Assembly: GCA_009784635.1 (NCBI GenBank)
Contig: WRBG01000002.1
Coordinates: 1 to 35,238, forward strand
DNA length: 35,238 bases
Reading direction: 5' to 3'
Source: Bacteroidales bacterium
GTDB lineage: Bacteria > Bacteroidota > Bacteroidia > Bacteroidales > UBA932
A model generated the notes under the pieces. That model saw nothing but the letters and a program-made list of their open reading frames with translations. It was not told the origin of the DNA and searched no databases. How positions within the stretch are numbered: the stretch's first letter is position 1; each line of letters starts with the position of its first letter. The translations under genes and the position numbers were made by a program. Shown here piece by piece: positions 15,446-24,369 of this stretch.

Positions 15446-16336
15446 TTACTCGTATACGCTTCCGTTTATCGTCAATTTGAAGGATGTTTCTTGTATATTA
15501 CAATAAACCTCAAGCGTTTTGCTGAAGTAGCCCGTTTCGTCGGGCGTCATTTCAATACGGACATTTGCTGTTTTTCCCGGTTCAATCGGACGCCTATCCC
15601 AATCAACATTTGCACATCCACAGGAAGTAGAAACGTGGAAAATGATTAATGGATAGCTTCCGGTATTCGTAACGGTGAAAACAGCAGGATTGGAACTGTC
15701 TTTTTGAATAGTCCCATAGTTATGCACCGATTTATCTACTTCGATAGTAGTAAGTATTGTCTGCTCTATGTCCTGTCCACCAATTTGTGATTTATACAAG
15801 TCCCAAATTTTCCGGTTTAATACCGGATTGCCAATCATTAGCACTTTATTATCTCTATCCAAAAGGAAGCACTGGTATTGCATCGCCTGCGGGAAATGAT
15901 TCAACCGATTAACTGTACCGTTAACGTCCATAAATACTGGATAGTCAAATTGGTTTCTTGCAAATAGAAAAACCATCTCGTTCACACTTTTAGGTTGGAA
16001 AAAAAGCAGAAATCCAACTTTTCCACGAAATAAACTGTCGGCTTCTTCCATCAATTGTTTCCACTCAAACAATTTCAATCGGCAATCGCTGCATCCCGCA
16101 GAGTCAACATACATTAGGATTTTAAATTCTTTATTGAAAAAATCATTGCAAAATCCCAACGGCGCTTCTTTACCTGATACATAGCATGGTATACTCTCTA
16201 TAAACAGGATTTCTTTTCCTGTCCATTCATTGACCATTTTTGCTATTTCATTCTGCTTTCTATTATCCTCGCAGGAACAAAGGGAACAAACGGCAATCAA
16301 TAGAAACCAGAACAATTGTTTTTGAGGTATAACCAT
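15446..16336 (-). CDS. Lipoprotein with thioredoxin-like and DUF1573 domains
   Basis: 296 residues. Lipoprotein signal ending LCSC (Cys22). Residues about 45-180 look like a thioredoxin-like domain with a CSDC pair (Cys82, Cys85; DSAGCSDCRLK). Residues about 195-295 are a DUF1573 Ig-like domain (VHNYGTI ... VTNTGSYPLIIFHVSTSCGC ... PIEPGKTANVRIEM). The protein is probably anchored facing the periplasm or surface. The CxxC suggests thiol exchange, possibly with the two-Cys NVEALA peptide or other exported proteins. It is the first gene of the block operon; a sigma-54 promoter lies about 345 bases upstream (16680-16696). Confidence 0.82.
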   Translation of the reverse strand: MVIPQKQLFWFLLIAVCSLCSCEDNRKQNEIAKMVNEWTGKEILFIESIPCYVSGKEAPLGFCNDFFNKEFKILMYVDSAGCSDCRLKLFEWKQLMEEADSLFRGKVGFLLFFQPKSVNEMVFLFARNQFDYPVFMDVNGTVNRLNHFPQAMQYQCFLLDRDNKVLMIGNPVLNRKIWDLYKSQIGGQDIEQTILTTIEVDKSVHNYGTIQKDSSNPAVFTVTNTGSYPLIIFHVSTSCGCANVDWDRRPIEPGKTANVRIEMTPDETGYFSKTLEVYCNIQETSFKLTINGSVYE

Positions 16337-16360
16337 TTTGTTTTAATCGTTTGAGAAAAT

Positions 16361-16525
16361 TTAGGAAAACACTCCCTTTGTTGGATTACGAAAATCTTCA
16401 TGTTTCTTGGCCGTTGCTGCAAGGGAGACAACAACGGCCAATCTCTCAAAGTCATTCTTGCCCAACTGCCAAATATCAGGCGCGGCAAAAGGCCGCGACC
16501 TTACCAATATGCTACCCCGCTTCAT
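16361..16525 (-). CDS. Possible 54-residue ORF in the leader of the accessory block
   Basis: An ATG at 16525 opens a 54-residue frame ending 24 bases before the DUF1573 lipoprotein gene, inside the predicted transcript from the sigma-54 promoter. Part of the sequence looks protein-like (WQLGKNDFERLAVVVSLAAT) and is less A+T-rich than the flanking block genes. There is no signal peptide, and it is not recognised. It overlaps two perfect inverted repeats (16407-16441 and around 16480), so it may be a decayed dispersed repeat or structured leader rather than a gene. The frame continues upstream through the CT tract as an Arg-Glu repeat, but that part lies at or before the predicted transcript start. 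Confidence 0.22.
   Translation of the reverse strand: MKRGSILVRSRPFAAPDIWQLGKNDFERLAVVVSLAATAKKHEDFRNPTKGVFS
16407..16441. repeat. 10-bp perfect inverted repeat
   Basis: TTGGCCGTTG at 16407-16416 and CAACGGCCAA at 16432-16441, with a 15-base loop. It is in the leader upstream of the DUF1573 lipoprotein gene; no T-run follows on either strand. Confidence 0.8.
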
Positions 16526-16640
16526 TGTTCGAAAATAAAGCGGTGAAAAACGTGGGCCAAATACAACAATCCCCCTATCGGAATCAATGTGAAAGAACGC
16601 AAAAAGCCTGCATATAAAAATATGCAAGTATCTACGAATG

Positions 16641-16696
<56 letters not shown>

Positions 16697-16827
16697 AGTC
16701 TACATTTTCAGCAACTTTCTTGCCGATTCTGTCAACATGCAGATATATTTTGAACTTTTTCATAATCCCTGCAAATCTATAAAAAAGTTTTATGACAACC
16801 AAAAAAACGTTTATGGAGGATGCCGGA

Positions 16828-16850
16828 TTAGCCGACTAAGGATTGGGGAA
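16828..16850 (+). repeat. 23-bp direct repeat, right copy
   Basis: Identical to 13725-13747. On the minus strand it encodes the last codons and stop of pyrF (stop TAA read from 16830-16828). It marks the right boundary of the accessory block. Confidence 0.95.
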
Positions 16851-17658
16851 GCAGGGCGCTCATTTTTTGGGTCATTTCCTTGGCCCGAAGGCCGGCGGCA
16901 TCGGCAAAGTGCCGGCTGTTGTCGGCAAAAATAATCCCACGAGACATATTGACTAACAGTCCGCAGGAATCATTCATTCCATTTTGGACTACCTCCTCCA
17001 AACTTCCTCCTTGGGCCCCTACTCCGGGCACCAATAGAAAATGTTCGGGAAGCAATGCACGCACCCTAACCAACTGTTGGGGATGGGTGGCTCCGACTAC
17101 AAACATCAGTTGCTCTTTGGCGCCAAGGGTGCAGCTCTTTTGGATTACTGCTTCATACAGGGGTTGTCCGTTGGCAAGGAGCTGAAGTTCAAAATCAGAG
17201 GCCCCGGAATTAGAGGTTAGGGCCAAGATAATCGTCCATTTTTCCTTGTATTCGAGAAAAGGAGTCAGTGAGTCCGTGCCCATATAGGGGGACAAAGTAA
17301 GCGCATCTACATTCATTTCCTCAAAAAAAGCCCGGGCATAATGTTTGGCCGTATTGCTTATATCGCCTCGCTTGGCGTCTGCAATAACCAATATATTGGG
17401 ATGGCGCTCACGAATATAGGATACAGTTTGGGATAATTGTGCCCAGCCGTTTGTGCCTTCTGCTTCGTAAAAAGCTGTGTTGAGCTTATAGGCTACGGCA
17501 TAAGCGGCTGTGGAGTCTATAACCTCCTTGTTGAACAAAAATAAGGCTTGGGGATGGAGTTGCAGATGGGCCGGCAGCAGCGACCGGTCGCTGTCGAGGC
17601 CCACGCATAAAAACGAACGCTTTAGGCCGATTTGTTCAACTAACTGATTATATGTCAT
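16828..17658 (-). CDS. pyrF: Orotidine 5'-phosphate decarboxylase (long, type 2 form)
   Basis: 276 residues, the usual length of the long bacterial OMP decarboxylase. It makes UMP from OMP, the last step of pyrimidine synthesis. The catalytic Lys/Asp motif DAKRGDI (94-100) is intact, with FLCVGLDSD near the N-terminus and the phosphate-binding loop VPGVGAQGGS. The C-terminal residues (PQSLVG) are encoded within the right 23-bp repeat. It lies 73 bases downstream of prfA on the same strand. That gap holds only a possible 18-codon frame overlapping the prfA stop, with no recognisable content. Confidence 0.95.
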   Translation of the reverse strand: MTYNQLVEQIGLKRSFLCVGLDSDRSLLPAHLQLHPQALFLFNKEVIDSTAAYAVAYKLNTAFYEAEGTNGWAQLSQTVSYIRERHPNILVIADAKRGDISNTAKHYARAFFEEMNVDALTLSPYMGTDSLTPFLEYKEKWTIILALTSNSGASDFELQLLANGQPLYEAVIQKSCTLGAKEQLMFVVGATHPQQLVRVRALLPEHFLLVPGVGAQGGSLEEVVQNGMNDSCGLLVNMSRGIIFADNSRHFADAAGLRAKEMTQKMSALLPQSLVG

Positions 17659-17731
17659 ATCTTATTTCTTCTATGCGCTCAATCCATTTTTGGTCGCCGG
17701 CTACCAACTTCGGCCGCCGTATTCCCCATGC

Positions 17732-18817
17732 TCATGCCTCGCTCTCCTTCAATCGTTCTGCATTCTCCGCAATTTGCAGTTGGTCAATTACTTCTTGAAT
17801 CGCCCCATCCATAAAAACCGGAAGGTTATACATGGTGTAGTTGATTCGGTGGTCGGTTACACGGCTTTGGGGATAATTGTAGGTGCGGATTTTAGCCGAG
17901 CGGTCTCCGGTGGAAACCATGGTTTTACGCTGGGAGGATATCTCGTTCAGATATTTTTCGTATTCCATATTGTAGAGCCGGGTACGCAATTCGGCCAAGG
18001 CCTTGTCGTAGTTTTTCAACTGGGATTTTTCGTCTTGACACTGTACCACTATGCCCGTGGGAATATGGGTTAGGCGAATGGCCGAATAGGTGGTATTTAC
18101 CGACTGCCCGCCCGGACCCGACGAGCAGAAAGTGTCTTTACGTATGTCTTTTTCGTTTAATTCAATATCGAACTCGTCCGCTTCGGGCAATACCGCCACA
18201 GAAGCCGCCGAGGTGTGTACCCTTCCTTGTGTTTCGGTCTGGGGCACGCGCTGCACGCGGTGTACCCCGCTCTCGTATTTCATTACTCCATATACTCCCG
18301 TACCCGAAATTTTGCAAATCACTTCTTTAAAGCCGCCGGAAGTGCCCTCGGAGGTGCCGGTTATTTCCATCTTCCACCCCCTGCGCTCCACAAATTTAGC
18401 ATACATTCTAAACAGGTCTCCCGCAAAAATAGAGGCTTCGTCGCCTCCGGTTCCGGCGCGGATTTCGAGGATGGCATTTTTGGCATCTTGAGGGTCGGTC
18501 GGAATCAGCAGCATCTTGATTTCTCCTTCCACGCCGGGGATGGCTTCCTCCAACAAAGCAATTTCTTCTTTAGCCATCTCCCTCATCTCCTCATCCTTTT
18601 CCACAGCCAATAACTCCTTGGCCGAAACAAGGTTATCCAACATCAGTTTATACTTTGCCCCCGCCGCCGCCAAAGGCTCCAATTCGCGATATTCCTTATT
18701 CAACGCCACATAACGCTTCATATCGGATACCACATCGGGCTGGGCCAACTGATTGGCAAGGTTTTCGTATTTGTCTTTCAGTCCCAGTAATTTATTTAAC
18801 AAACTGTTGTCGCTCAT
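17732..18817 (-). CDS. prfA: Peptide chain release factor 1
   Basis: 361 residues. The GGQ peptidyl-hydrolysis motif is at 236-238 (SSGPGGQSVN), and the RF1-type codon-recognition tripeptide P-x-T is PQT at 192-194 (RVPQTETQGRVHTSA), so this is RF1 (UAA/UAG) and not RF2. No programmed frameshift is present. Upstream on the minus strand, TATCTTTG (18842-18835) is a perfect -7 box. Confidence 0.97.
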   Translation of the reverse strand: MSDNSLLNKLLGLKDKYENLANQLAQPDVVSDMKRYVALNKEYRELEPLAAAGAKYKLMLDNLVSAKELLAVEKDEEMREMAKEEIALLEEAIPGVEGEIKMLLIPTDPQDAKNAILEIRAGTGGDEASIFAGDLFRMYAKFVERRGWKMEITGTSEGTSGGFKEVICKISGTGVYGVMKYESGVHRVQRVPQTETQGRVHTSAASVAVLPEADEFDIELNEKDIRKDTFCSSGPGGQSVNTTYSAIRLTHIPTGIVVQCQDEKSQLKNYDKALAELRTRLYNMEYEKYLNEISSQRKTMVSTGDRSAKIRTYNYPQSRVTDHRINYTMYNLPVFMDGAIQEVIDQLQIAENAERLKESEA

Positions 18818-18834
18818 ATCCTAAAATTATCCTG

Positions 18835-18842
18835 CAAAGATA
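18835..18842 (-). promoter_or_regulatory. -7 element of prfA
   Basis: TATCTTTG on the minus strand fits TAnnTTTG, 17 bases before the prfA ATG (18817). The -33 box is poor (TTTA at 22-base spacing). It is interleaved with the divergent promoter of the TlpA-like gene. Confidence 0.5.
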
Positions 18843-18849
18843 GGAAAAC

Positions 18850-18880
18850 TTTGCTTCGCGTACATAAAGCATTACCTTTA
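18850..18880 (+). promoter_or_regulatory. Promoter of the TlpA-like lipoprotein gene
   Basis: TTTG (18850-18853), 19 bases, TACCTTTA (18873-18880). The ATG is at 18899. The hydrogenase operon promoter (24277-24307) has the same two boxes and spacing. Confidence 0.55.
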
Positions 18881-18898
18881 CGCAAAATATTACAACCC

Positions 18899-20119
18899 AT
18901 GAAAAGAATCCTTATCCTTTGTACGACCGGACTGCTTTTTGTCTCCTGCGGGAACAATAACGTCCTTACTCCGGGTATCTGGAGGGCTGCCCTGCTTACG
19001 GAGCATTCCGTAGAAATTCCTTTTAACTTTGAACTGGAACTGTCGCCTGCCGACACGCTCATGTACATCATTACAGGAACAGACCGATATAAAGTCAAAG
19101 ACATCAGCATGGTCGGAGATTCCATGTTTATCAATCTGCCTTTGTTCAGCGCAAAATTTGCCCTGCTTTTAGAGAACGGAGCGCTAAACGGGAACTTTAT
19201 CCGCTCGTCCTATACCATGCCGGTGCGTATGGTCCCCGGAGACGCAAACCGGTTTAAAGTAACCAAAGGAGACGCCTCCCAAGCCGCCGGCCGGTGGCTG
19301 ATTAGCTTGAATACCCGGAATGGCGTCCGGGAAATTATCGGGGAATTTGAAGAACACGAAGAAAAAGTAACCGGTTCGTTTTTGACGCCTACCGGAGATT
19401 ATCGCTTTTTTGAGGGAACGGTAAACCACCAAAACCAACTGATGCTTTCTTCTTTTGACGGGAGCTTTGTACGCCTCTTTTTGGCTGATATTAACGGCGA
19501 CCGGTTGGAAAACTTGAAAATGTACTCCGGAAGTAGCGGATTAGAAGAAGGTTCGGGCATCAAAAATCCGGATGCAGCCCTTCCGGACGCCTATGCGGTT
19601 ACAGGGTTAAAAAAGGGATATACAAGTCTTGGATTCTCTTTTCCCAATGTAGACGGAGTCCCTGTTAGTCTTAAAGACGAGCGCTTTACAAACAAGGTTG
19701 TGGTGGTGCAGATTAGCGGCTCGTGGTGCCCCAATTGCTTGGACGAGAGTCGTTTTTTAATGGAGATGTACCGTAAATACGCGCCCAAGGTAGACATGCT
19801 CTGCCTCGCATTTGAGCGCGTTACCGATTTTGAGGAGGCCAAAAAAGAGGCCATGAAACTGGCAACTACGGCGGGCATCGAATACGACGTATTGATTACC
19901 GGCCACAGCTCATCCGCCGTACAGACCGCCCTTCCCGAATTGGACAATTTTAGGTCGTTCCCCACTACCATCATCATAGACAAGAAGGGAGAGGTCAGGC
20001 AGATTCATTCGGGTTTTTCCGGCCCCGGAACCGGCATACACTACCGTAACTATGTACAAAAATTTGAAGAATTTATAAACAAGCTACTCGCAGAGCCGGA
20101 TGTAAAACCCAATTCATAA
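18899..20119 (+). CDS. TlpA-like thiol-disulfide lipoprotein
   Basis: 406 residues from the ATG at 18899, which gives a lipoprotein signal (MKRILILCTTGLLFVSC, lipid Cys17); the upstream extension to 18851 lies across the promoter. Residues about 20-235 are a DUF4369-like/beta-rich N-terminal domain, followed at about 240-400 by a thioredoxin fold with Cys277 and Cys280 (GSWCPNCLDESRF) and a cis-Pro region FPTTIIIDKKGEVRQIHSGF. It is probably a periplasmic, membrane-anchored thiol reductase of the TlpA/ResA type. It is transcribed alone, divergent from prfA and convergent with HydC, with only 9 bases between stops. Confidence 0.88.
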   Translation: MKRILILCTTGLLFVSCGNNNVLTPGIWRAALLTEHSVEIPFNFELELSPADTLMYIITGTDRYKVKDISMVGDSMFINLPLFSAKFALLLENGALNGNFIRSSYTMPVRMVPGDANRFKVTKGDASQAAGRWLISLNTRNGVREIIGEFEEHEEKVTGSFLTPTGDYRFFEGTVNHQNQLMLSSFDGSFVRLFLADINGDRLENLKMYSGSSGLEEGSGIKNPDAALPDAYAVTGLKKGYTSLGFSFPNVDGVPVSLKDERFTNKVVVVQISGSWCPNCLDESRFLMEMYRKYAPKVDMLCLAFERVTDFEEAKKEAMKLATTAGIEYDVLITGHSSSAVQTALPELDNFRSFPTTIIIDKKGEVRQIHSGFSGPGTGIHYRNYVQKFEEFINKLLAEPDVKPNS

Positions 20120-20128
20120 ATACATTCC

Positions 20129-20605
20129 CTACTCGTACTGAGCAAGTATGTCTTTCAGTTGATTTGCCTCTACACGTCCATGCACCTTTTCGCCTATCAT
20201 CACCACGGGAGCCAAGCCGCAGGCGCCCACGCAGCGAAGACAATTCAAGGAGAATTTTCCGTCCGGAGTGACGCCTCCTACCTCAATGTCCAACTCCCGT
20301 TTGAGGCCGTCCACAATCTTTTCGGCGCCCCGCACGTAACAGGCGGTGCCCATACATACGGCAATGGGGTATTTCCCTTTGGGTTTCATGGTAAAGAAGG
20401 CGTAGAAAGTTACCACTCCATACACCTTGGCAACCGAAATATTCAACTCCTTAGCAATAACCTGTTGCACCTCGGCAGGCAGGTAGCCAAAGGCTTCTTG
20501 GGTTTTATGGAGGACGTTGATAAGTTCTGACGCCTGATTATCGAACGATGCACAGATGTCTTTAATGGTTTGTATTTGGCAGTCTTGTAAAACTGTTGTG
20601 TTCAT
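20129..20605 (-). CDS. hydC: Electron-bifurcating hydrogenase subunit HydC (NuoE-like)
   Basis: 158 residues with a thioredoxin-like [2Fe-2S] domain. Likely cluster ligands are Cys84 and Cys89 (CMGTACYVRG) plus Cys125 and Cys129 (CLRCVGACGLAP). It forms the small electron-transfer subunit of a NADH/ferredoxin-dependent [FeFe] hydrogenase. It starts 12 bases after hydA and is last in a B-A-C order, whereas many clostridial and Thermotoga operons are C-B-A. Confidence 0.9.
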   Translation of the reverse strand: MNTTVLQDCQIQTIKDICASFDNQASELINVLHKTQEAFGYLPAEVQQVIAKELNISVAKVYGVVTFYAFFTMKPKGKYPIAVCMGTACYVRGAEKIVDGLKRELDIEVGGVTPDGKFSLNCLRCVGACGLAPVVMIGEKVHGRVEANQLKDILAQYE

Positions 20606-20617
20606 GGTAATGGTTGA

Positions 20618-22369
20618 TTATTTCGATTTGTCAAAATAGTGTGTATGCAATAGATGATGCGCTTTTTCGCTCAGCGGACTCCCAAGAAATTCTTCGTACA
20701 ATTTCTTTATGTACGGATTTTCGTGCGATTTGCGGACAGGCTTTTGGGCGTCTTCGCGATACAGCGCCTCATGGCGTGCTTGGAGGATGTGGGACTCTCC
20801 ATGGTGGAGCGGTTGCCCACCACCGCCGATACAACCGCCCGGACAGGCCATGATTTCGATGGCGTGGAAGTTGTATTGACCCGACCGGATTCCGTCGAGC
20901 AGTTTGCGTGCGTTGCCCAATTGATGGGCAATACCAATATTGATTTTGGTGCCGTTGAAGTCAACGGTAGCCATGCGAATCCCCTCTAAGCCCCTAAGTT
21001 CACGAAAATCTACCTGCTCCAATTTTTTGCCTGTAAATATCTCATAGGCAGTACGTACTGCGGCTTCAATCACCCCGCCGGTTGTTCCAAAAATAACGCC
21101 CGCGCCGGTAGATTCGCCCATCGGATTATCAAATTCCGCATCGGATAAAGCCTTAAAATTGATGTTGGCCTCGCGGATAAGGTGGGCCAATTCTCTGGTA
21201 GAAAGGGCAAAATCTACATCGGGATTGCCGTTGACTTTAAATTCGTCTCGTTGACATTCGTATTTCTTTGCCAAACAGGGCATAATCGATACTACCACCA
21301 AATCTTCGCGTTTTACGCCTAATTTATCGGCTAAATAAGTTTTGGCCACTGCTCCAAACATTTGCTGGGGAGAACGGGCGGTTGAAGGCACGTCGAGCAT
21401 GTCGGGATAGTTGTATTCAAAGAAGTTCACCCAAGCCGGACAGCAGGAGGTTAAAATCGGAAGTTTCACATTCTTGTCGCCCTCAAGGAACTTGGAAATA
21501 CGTCCCAACAATTCCGCTCCTTCTTCCATGACGGTCAGGTCTGCGGCAAAATCGGTATCGAATACATAATCAAAGCCCATTTCTTTTAATGCAGCCGTCA
21601 TTTTTCCGGTAACCAAAGTACCGGGCTCCATACCAAATTCTTCGCCCAAGGCAGCGCGAACAGCCGGAGCGGTTTGTACAATCACCGTCTTGGCAGGGTC
21701 TGCTAAGGCTCGGATTACCTTTTGGGTTTGGTCTACTTCTGTTAGGGCGCCGGTGGGGCAAACCGCCACGCACTGTCCGCAGAAGGTACAGGGCGAGTCA
21801 ATCAAATCCCGCTCAAAAGCCGGAGCAACCACCGACATGAATCCGCGGTTCACGGCGTGAAGGGCGCCTACGGTTTGGATTACATTACAAGCCGTTTCGC
21901 AACGACGACACATGACGCATTTATCCATATCGCGGATGATGGAAGGCGACATATCTTTGCGATAGGTTGACATTTCGGCGTTTTCTACCGAGTGGATTTC
22001 ACGGATGCCCAATTGCACCGACAGGTCTTGCAGTTCGCAACGTCCCGATTTAGGGCAAATCAAACAGTCTTTGGGATGGTCCGAGAGAATCAGTTCCAAT
22101 ACCGTTTTGCGGGCATTGAGCACTCTGGGAGAATGGGTTTTAATGACCATGCCTTCTGTGCAGGTAGTTACGCAGGAGGGCACCAAATTACGGCGTCCGG
22201 CTACTTCCACCACACAAATCCTGCATCCGGCAGGATGATTTTTGAATCCCACCGCTTCTAAATTCATATAGCAGAGCTTGGGAATGTCAATGCCTATCTG
22301 CTTGGCAGCATCGTACACAGTAGTATTAGGAGCTACTTCTACGGGTTTTTTATCTATCGTAACTTTCAT
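20618..22369 (-). CDS. hydA: [FeFe] hydrogenase catalytic subunit HydA, bifurcating type
   Basis: 583 residues. N-terminal [2Fe-2S] domain (Cys33, 49, 52, 66), His-ligated [4Fe-4S] (His98, Cys102, 105, 111), and two ferredoxin-type [4Fe-4S] clusters (Cys151/154/157/161 and Cys194/197/200/204). The H-cluster signatures are complete: L1 TSCCPAW (307-313), L2 MPCLAKKYE (363-371), L3 ACPGGCIGGGGQP (508-520). Cys310 is in the place of the proton-transfer cysteine. A C-terminal tail of about 60 residues follows; there is no extra [2Fe-2S] domain as in some Thermotoga-type HydA. It evolves H2, drawing electrons from NADH and reduced ferredoxin through HydB and HydC. No HydEFG maturases are in the window. 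Confidence 0.96.
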   Translation of the reverse strand: MKVTIDKKPVEVAPNTTVYDAAKQIGIDIPKLCYMNLEAVGFKNHPAGCRICVVEVAGRRNLVPSCVTTCTEGMVIKTHSPRVLNARKTVLELILSDHPKDCLICPKSGRCELQDLSVQLGIREIHSVENAEMSTYRKDMSPSIIRDMDKCVMCRRCETACNVIQTVGALHAVNRGFMSVVAPAFERDLIDSPCTFCGQCVAVCPTGALTEVDQTQKVIRALADPAKTVIVQTAPAVRAALGEEFGMEPGTLVTGKMTAALKEMGFDYVFDTDFAADLTVMEEGAELLGRISKFLEGDKNVKLPILTSCCPAWVNFFEYNYPDMLDVPSTARSPQQMFGAVAKTYLADKLGVKREDLVVVSIMPCLAKKYECQRDEFKVNGNPDVDFALSTRELAHLIREANINFKALSDAEFDNPMGESTGAGVIFGTTGGVIEAAVRTAYEIFTGKKLEQVDFRELRGLEGIRMATVDFNGTKINIGIAHQLGNARKLLDGIRSGQYNFHAIEIMACPGGCIGGGGQPLHHGESHILQARHEALYREDAQKPVRKSHENPYIKKLYEEFLGSPLSEKAHHLLHTHYFDKSK

Positions 22370-22382
22370 ATTATCTATCTAA

Positions 22383-24245
22383 TTATTGGATGATTATTGC
22401 ATTGAATTTACATTTTTCAAAGCAGGCGCCGCAACGGATACATTTATCTTGATTGATGAGGTGCGCCAGTCGTTTTTCTCCGGTGATGGCATTGGTGGGG
22501 CAGGCTTTGATACAGGCCGTGCAACCGATGCACTTTTCCGGAATGATAAAATACTGTTTCAATGCCTTGCATTGGCCGGCGGGGCACTTTTTGTCCCGCA
22601 CATGGGCTAAGTATTCGTCGTAAAAATAATCGAGGGTCGAGAGTACGGGGTTGGGCGAGGTCTGGCCCAATCCGCAAAGCGCCGTGTCTTTAATTACGAA
22701 GCTCAGATTGCGCAAATAATCCAAATCTTCTTCTGTGCCCCTGCCCCTGCATATCCTGTGCAACAACTCGTGTAAGCGTTTGTTTCCTACGCGGCAAGGC
22801 GAGCATTTTCCGCAGGATTCCTCCACGGTAAATTCAAGGTAAAACTTGGCGATGGCCGGCATACAGTCGTCTTGGTCCATCACAATCATGCCTCCCGAAC
22901 CCATCATCGAGCCGGCGGCAGTTAGGTTTTCGTAATCAATAGGCGTGTCCAAATGCTTTTCAATCAGACAGCCACCCGAAGGGCCTCCCGTTTGCACGGC
23001 TTTGAACTGTTTGTCGCCTTTGATGCCGCCTCCGATTTCAAAAATAACTTCGCGGAGGGTAATCCCCATAGGCACTTCTATCAAGCCCACATTATTGATT
23101 TTTCCGGCCAATGCAAATACCTTGGTACCTTTGGACGTTTCTGTTCCGATGCTTGAAAACCATTCGTGGCCTTTAAGGTAAATCGCCGGCACATTGGCAA
23201 ATGTTTCTACATTGTTCACGTTGGAAGGCTGACCCATATAGCCCGATTCGGCGGGGAAGGGCGGTTTTACGGTTGGTTCGCCACGCTCGCCTTCCATAGA
23301 ATGAATCAGAGCTGTTTCTTCTCCGCAGACAAAGGCGCCGGCTCCGTAACGCAATTCAAGCTCAAAAGCAAAACCGCTTCCAAAAATATCTTCGCCCAAA
23401 AAGCCGAAGTCTCGCGCCTGCTCTATGGCAATTTGCAAACGCTTGATTGCCAAAGGATATTCTGCGCGGATATACACCAAGCCTTTGGACGCCCCAATAC
23501 AGTAGCCGCAGATAGCCATGGCCTCAATCACAGAATGTGGGTCGCCTTCGAGAATCGAACGGTCCATAAAGGCGCCGGGGTCTCCTTCATCGGCATTACA
23601 TATTACGTATTTTTGGTCGGCCTTATTATTATAGGCGTATTCCCATTTGAGGCCGGCGGGAAAACCGCCGCCGCCCCGACCTCGAAGTCCGGACTTTTTC
23701 ATAATGTCTATGGCCTCGACTTGGGACATCTTGAGCACTGCGCCCAAAGCGGCATAACCATCTCGAGCAATATATTCGTCCATGTTTTCGGGGTCAATAA
23801 AACCGCAGTTGCGCAGGGCTATCCGGATTTGTTTATGCTTGGACTCATCTTTTGCATCAATCGTTTGATAATCAACTGGCAAAATGCCATTAATCTCCTC
23901 TCCCCGCTTGATATATTTGTCCACAATTTCAACGGCCTTTTGGGTATTTACGTAGCCGAACACTACCGGCTCGCAGCCGGGTTTATGCACTTCCACAGTC
24001 GGTTCGGCATAGCAGTAGCCTACACAGCCGACTTGACTTACCACAGCATTTAGGTTTTCCCTTTCCATTTTTTCGAGAAAGGCATTCATGGTCTCACGAG
24101 CGCCCGAAGCAATGCCGCAAGTAGCCATACCTACTTTGACTTGCACCATACCAGCGTCGTCGTTACTTTTTGGGTGGAGCCGGGGGTTGTTAACTACCTG
24201 CTGTTTCCTATTGAGCAGGCCTTCCAGCGACCTAATTTTATTCAT
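22383..24245 (-). CDS. hydB: Electron-bifurcating hydrogenase subunit HydB (NuoF-like)
   Basis: 620 residues from the ATG at 24245; the frame is open 103 codons further upstream but that part spans the promoter and is not family-like. N-terminal thioredoxin-like [2Fe-2S] domain with Cys43 (CGIASGA), Cys74 and Cys78. The NADH/FMN-binding NuoF core follows (GLRGRGGGGFPAGLKW, VICNADEGDPGAFMDR, YGAGAFVCGEETALI), then an SLBB region and a [4Fe-4S] site (ESCGKCSPCR). The C-terminus has two ferredoxin-type [4Fe-4S] motifs (CIGCTACIKACP and CIRCGACFEKC), diagnostic of HydB rather than complex I NuoF. It is the likely site of electron bifurcation. First gene of the hydBAC operon. Confidence 0.95.
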   Translation of the reverse strand: MNKIRSLEGLLNRKQQVVNNPRLHPKSNDDAGMVQVKVGMATCGIASGARETMNAFLEKMERENLNAVVSQVGCVGYCYAEPTVEVHKPGCEPVVFGYVNTQKAVEIVDKYIKRGEEINGILPVDYQTIDAKDESKHKQIRIALRNCGFIDPENMDEYIARDGYAALGAVLKMSQVEAIDIMKKSGLRGRGGGGFPAGLKWEYAYNNKADQKYVICNADEGDPGAFMDRSILEGDPHSVIEAMAICGYCIGASKGLVYIRAEYPLAIKRLQIAIEQARDFGFLGEDIFGSGFAFELELRYGAGAFVCGEETALIHSMEGERGEPTVKPPFPAESGYMGQPSNVNNVETFANVPAIYLKGHEWFSSIGTETSKGTKVFALAGKINNVGLIEVPMGITLREVIFEIGGGIKGDKQFKAVQTGGPSGGCLIEKHLDTPIDYENLTAAGSMMGSGGMIVMDQDDCMPAIAKFYLEFTVEESCGKCSPCRVGNKRLHELLHRICRGRGTEEDLDYLRNLSFVIKDTALCGLGQTSPNPVLSTLDYFYDEYLAHVRDKKCPAGQCKALKQYFIIPEKCIGCTACIKACPTNAITGEKRLAHLINQDKCIRCGACFEKCKFNAIIIQ

Positions 24246-24276
24246 ATTAATCTTTGTTTTAAAAAATTTAGGGCCG

Positions 24277-24307
24277 TAAAGGTAGAGATTTTTTTTGTAA
24301 CGGCAAA
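24277..24307 (-). promoter_or_regulatory. Promoter of the hydBAC operon
   Basis: On the minus strand TTTG (24307-24304), 19 bases, TACCTTTA (24284-24277), giving a leader of about 27 bases to the hydB ATG at 24245. No inverted repeat that would suggest a Rex-type site was seen. Confidence 0.55.
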
Positions 24308-24369
24308 AAATAAAGGCCACCCGGTGGGGGTGTAGATTCAACAACCGGTACCGGGCTTCGACAATACGG

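Noticed and set aside
23166..24053. 295-residue open frame on the plus strand
   Set aside because: It is antisense to hydB, which has complete cofactor motifs; the translated product has no recognisable domain.
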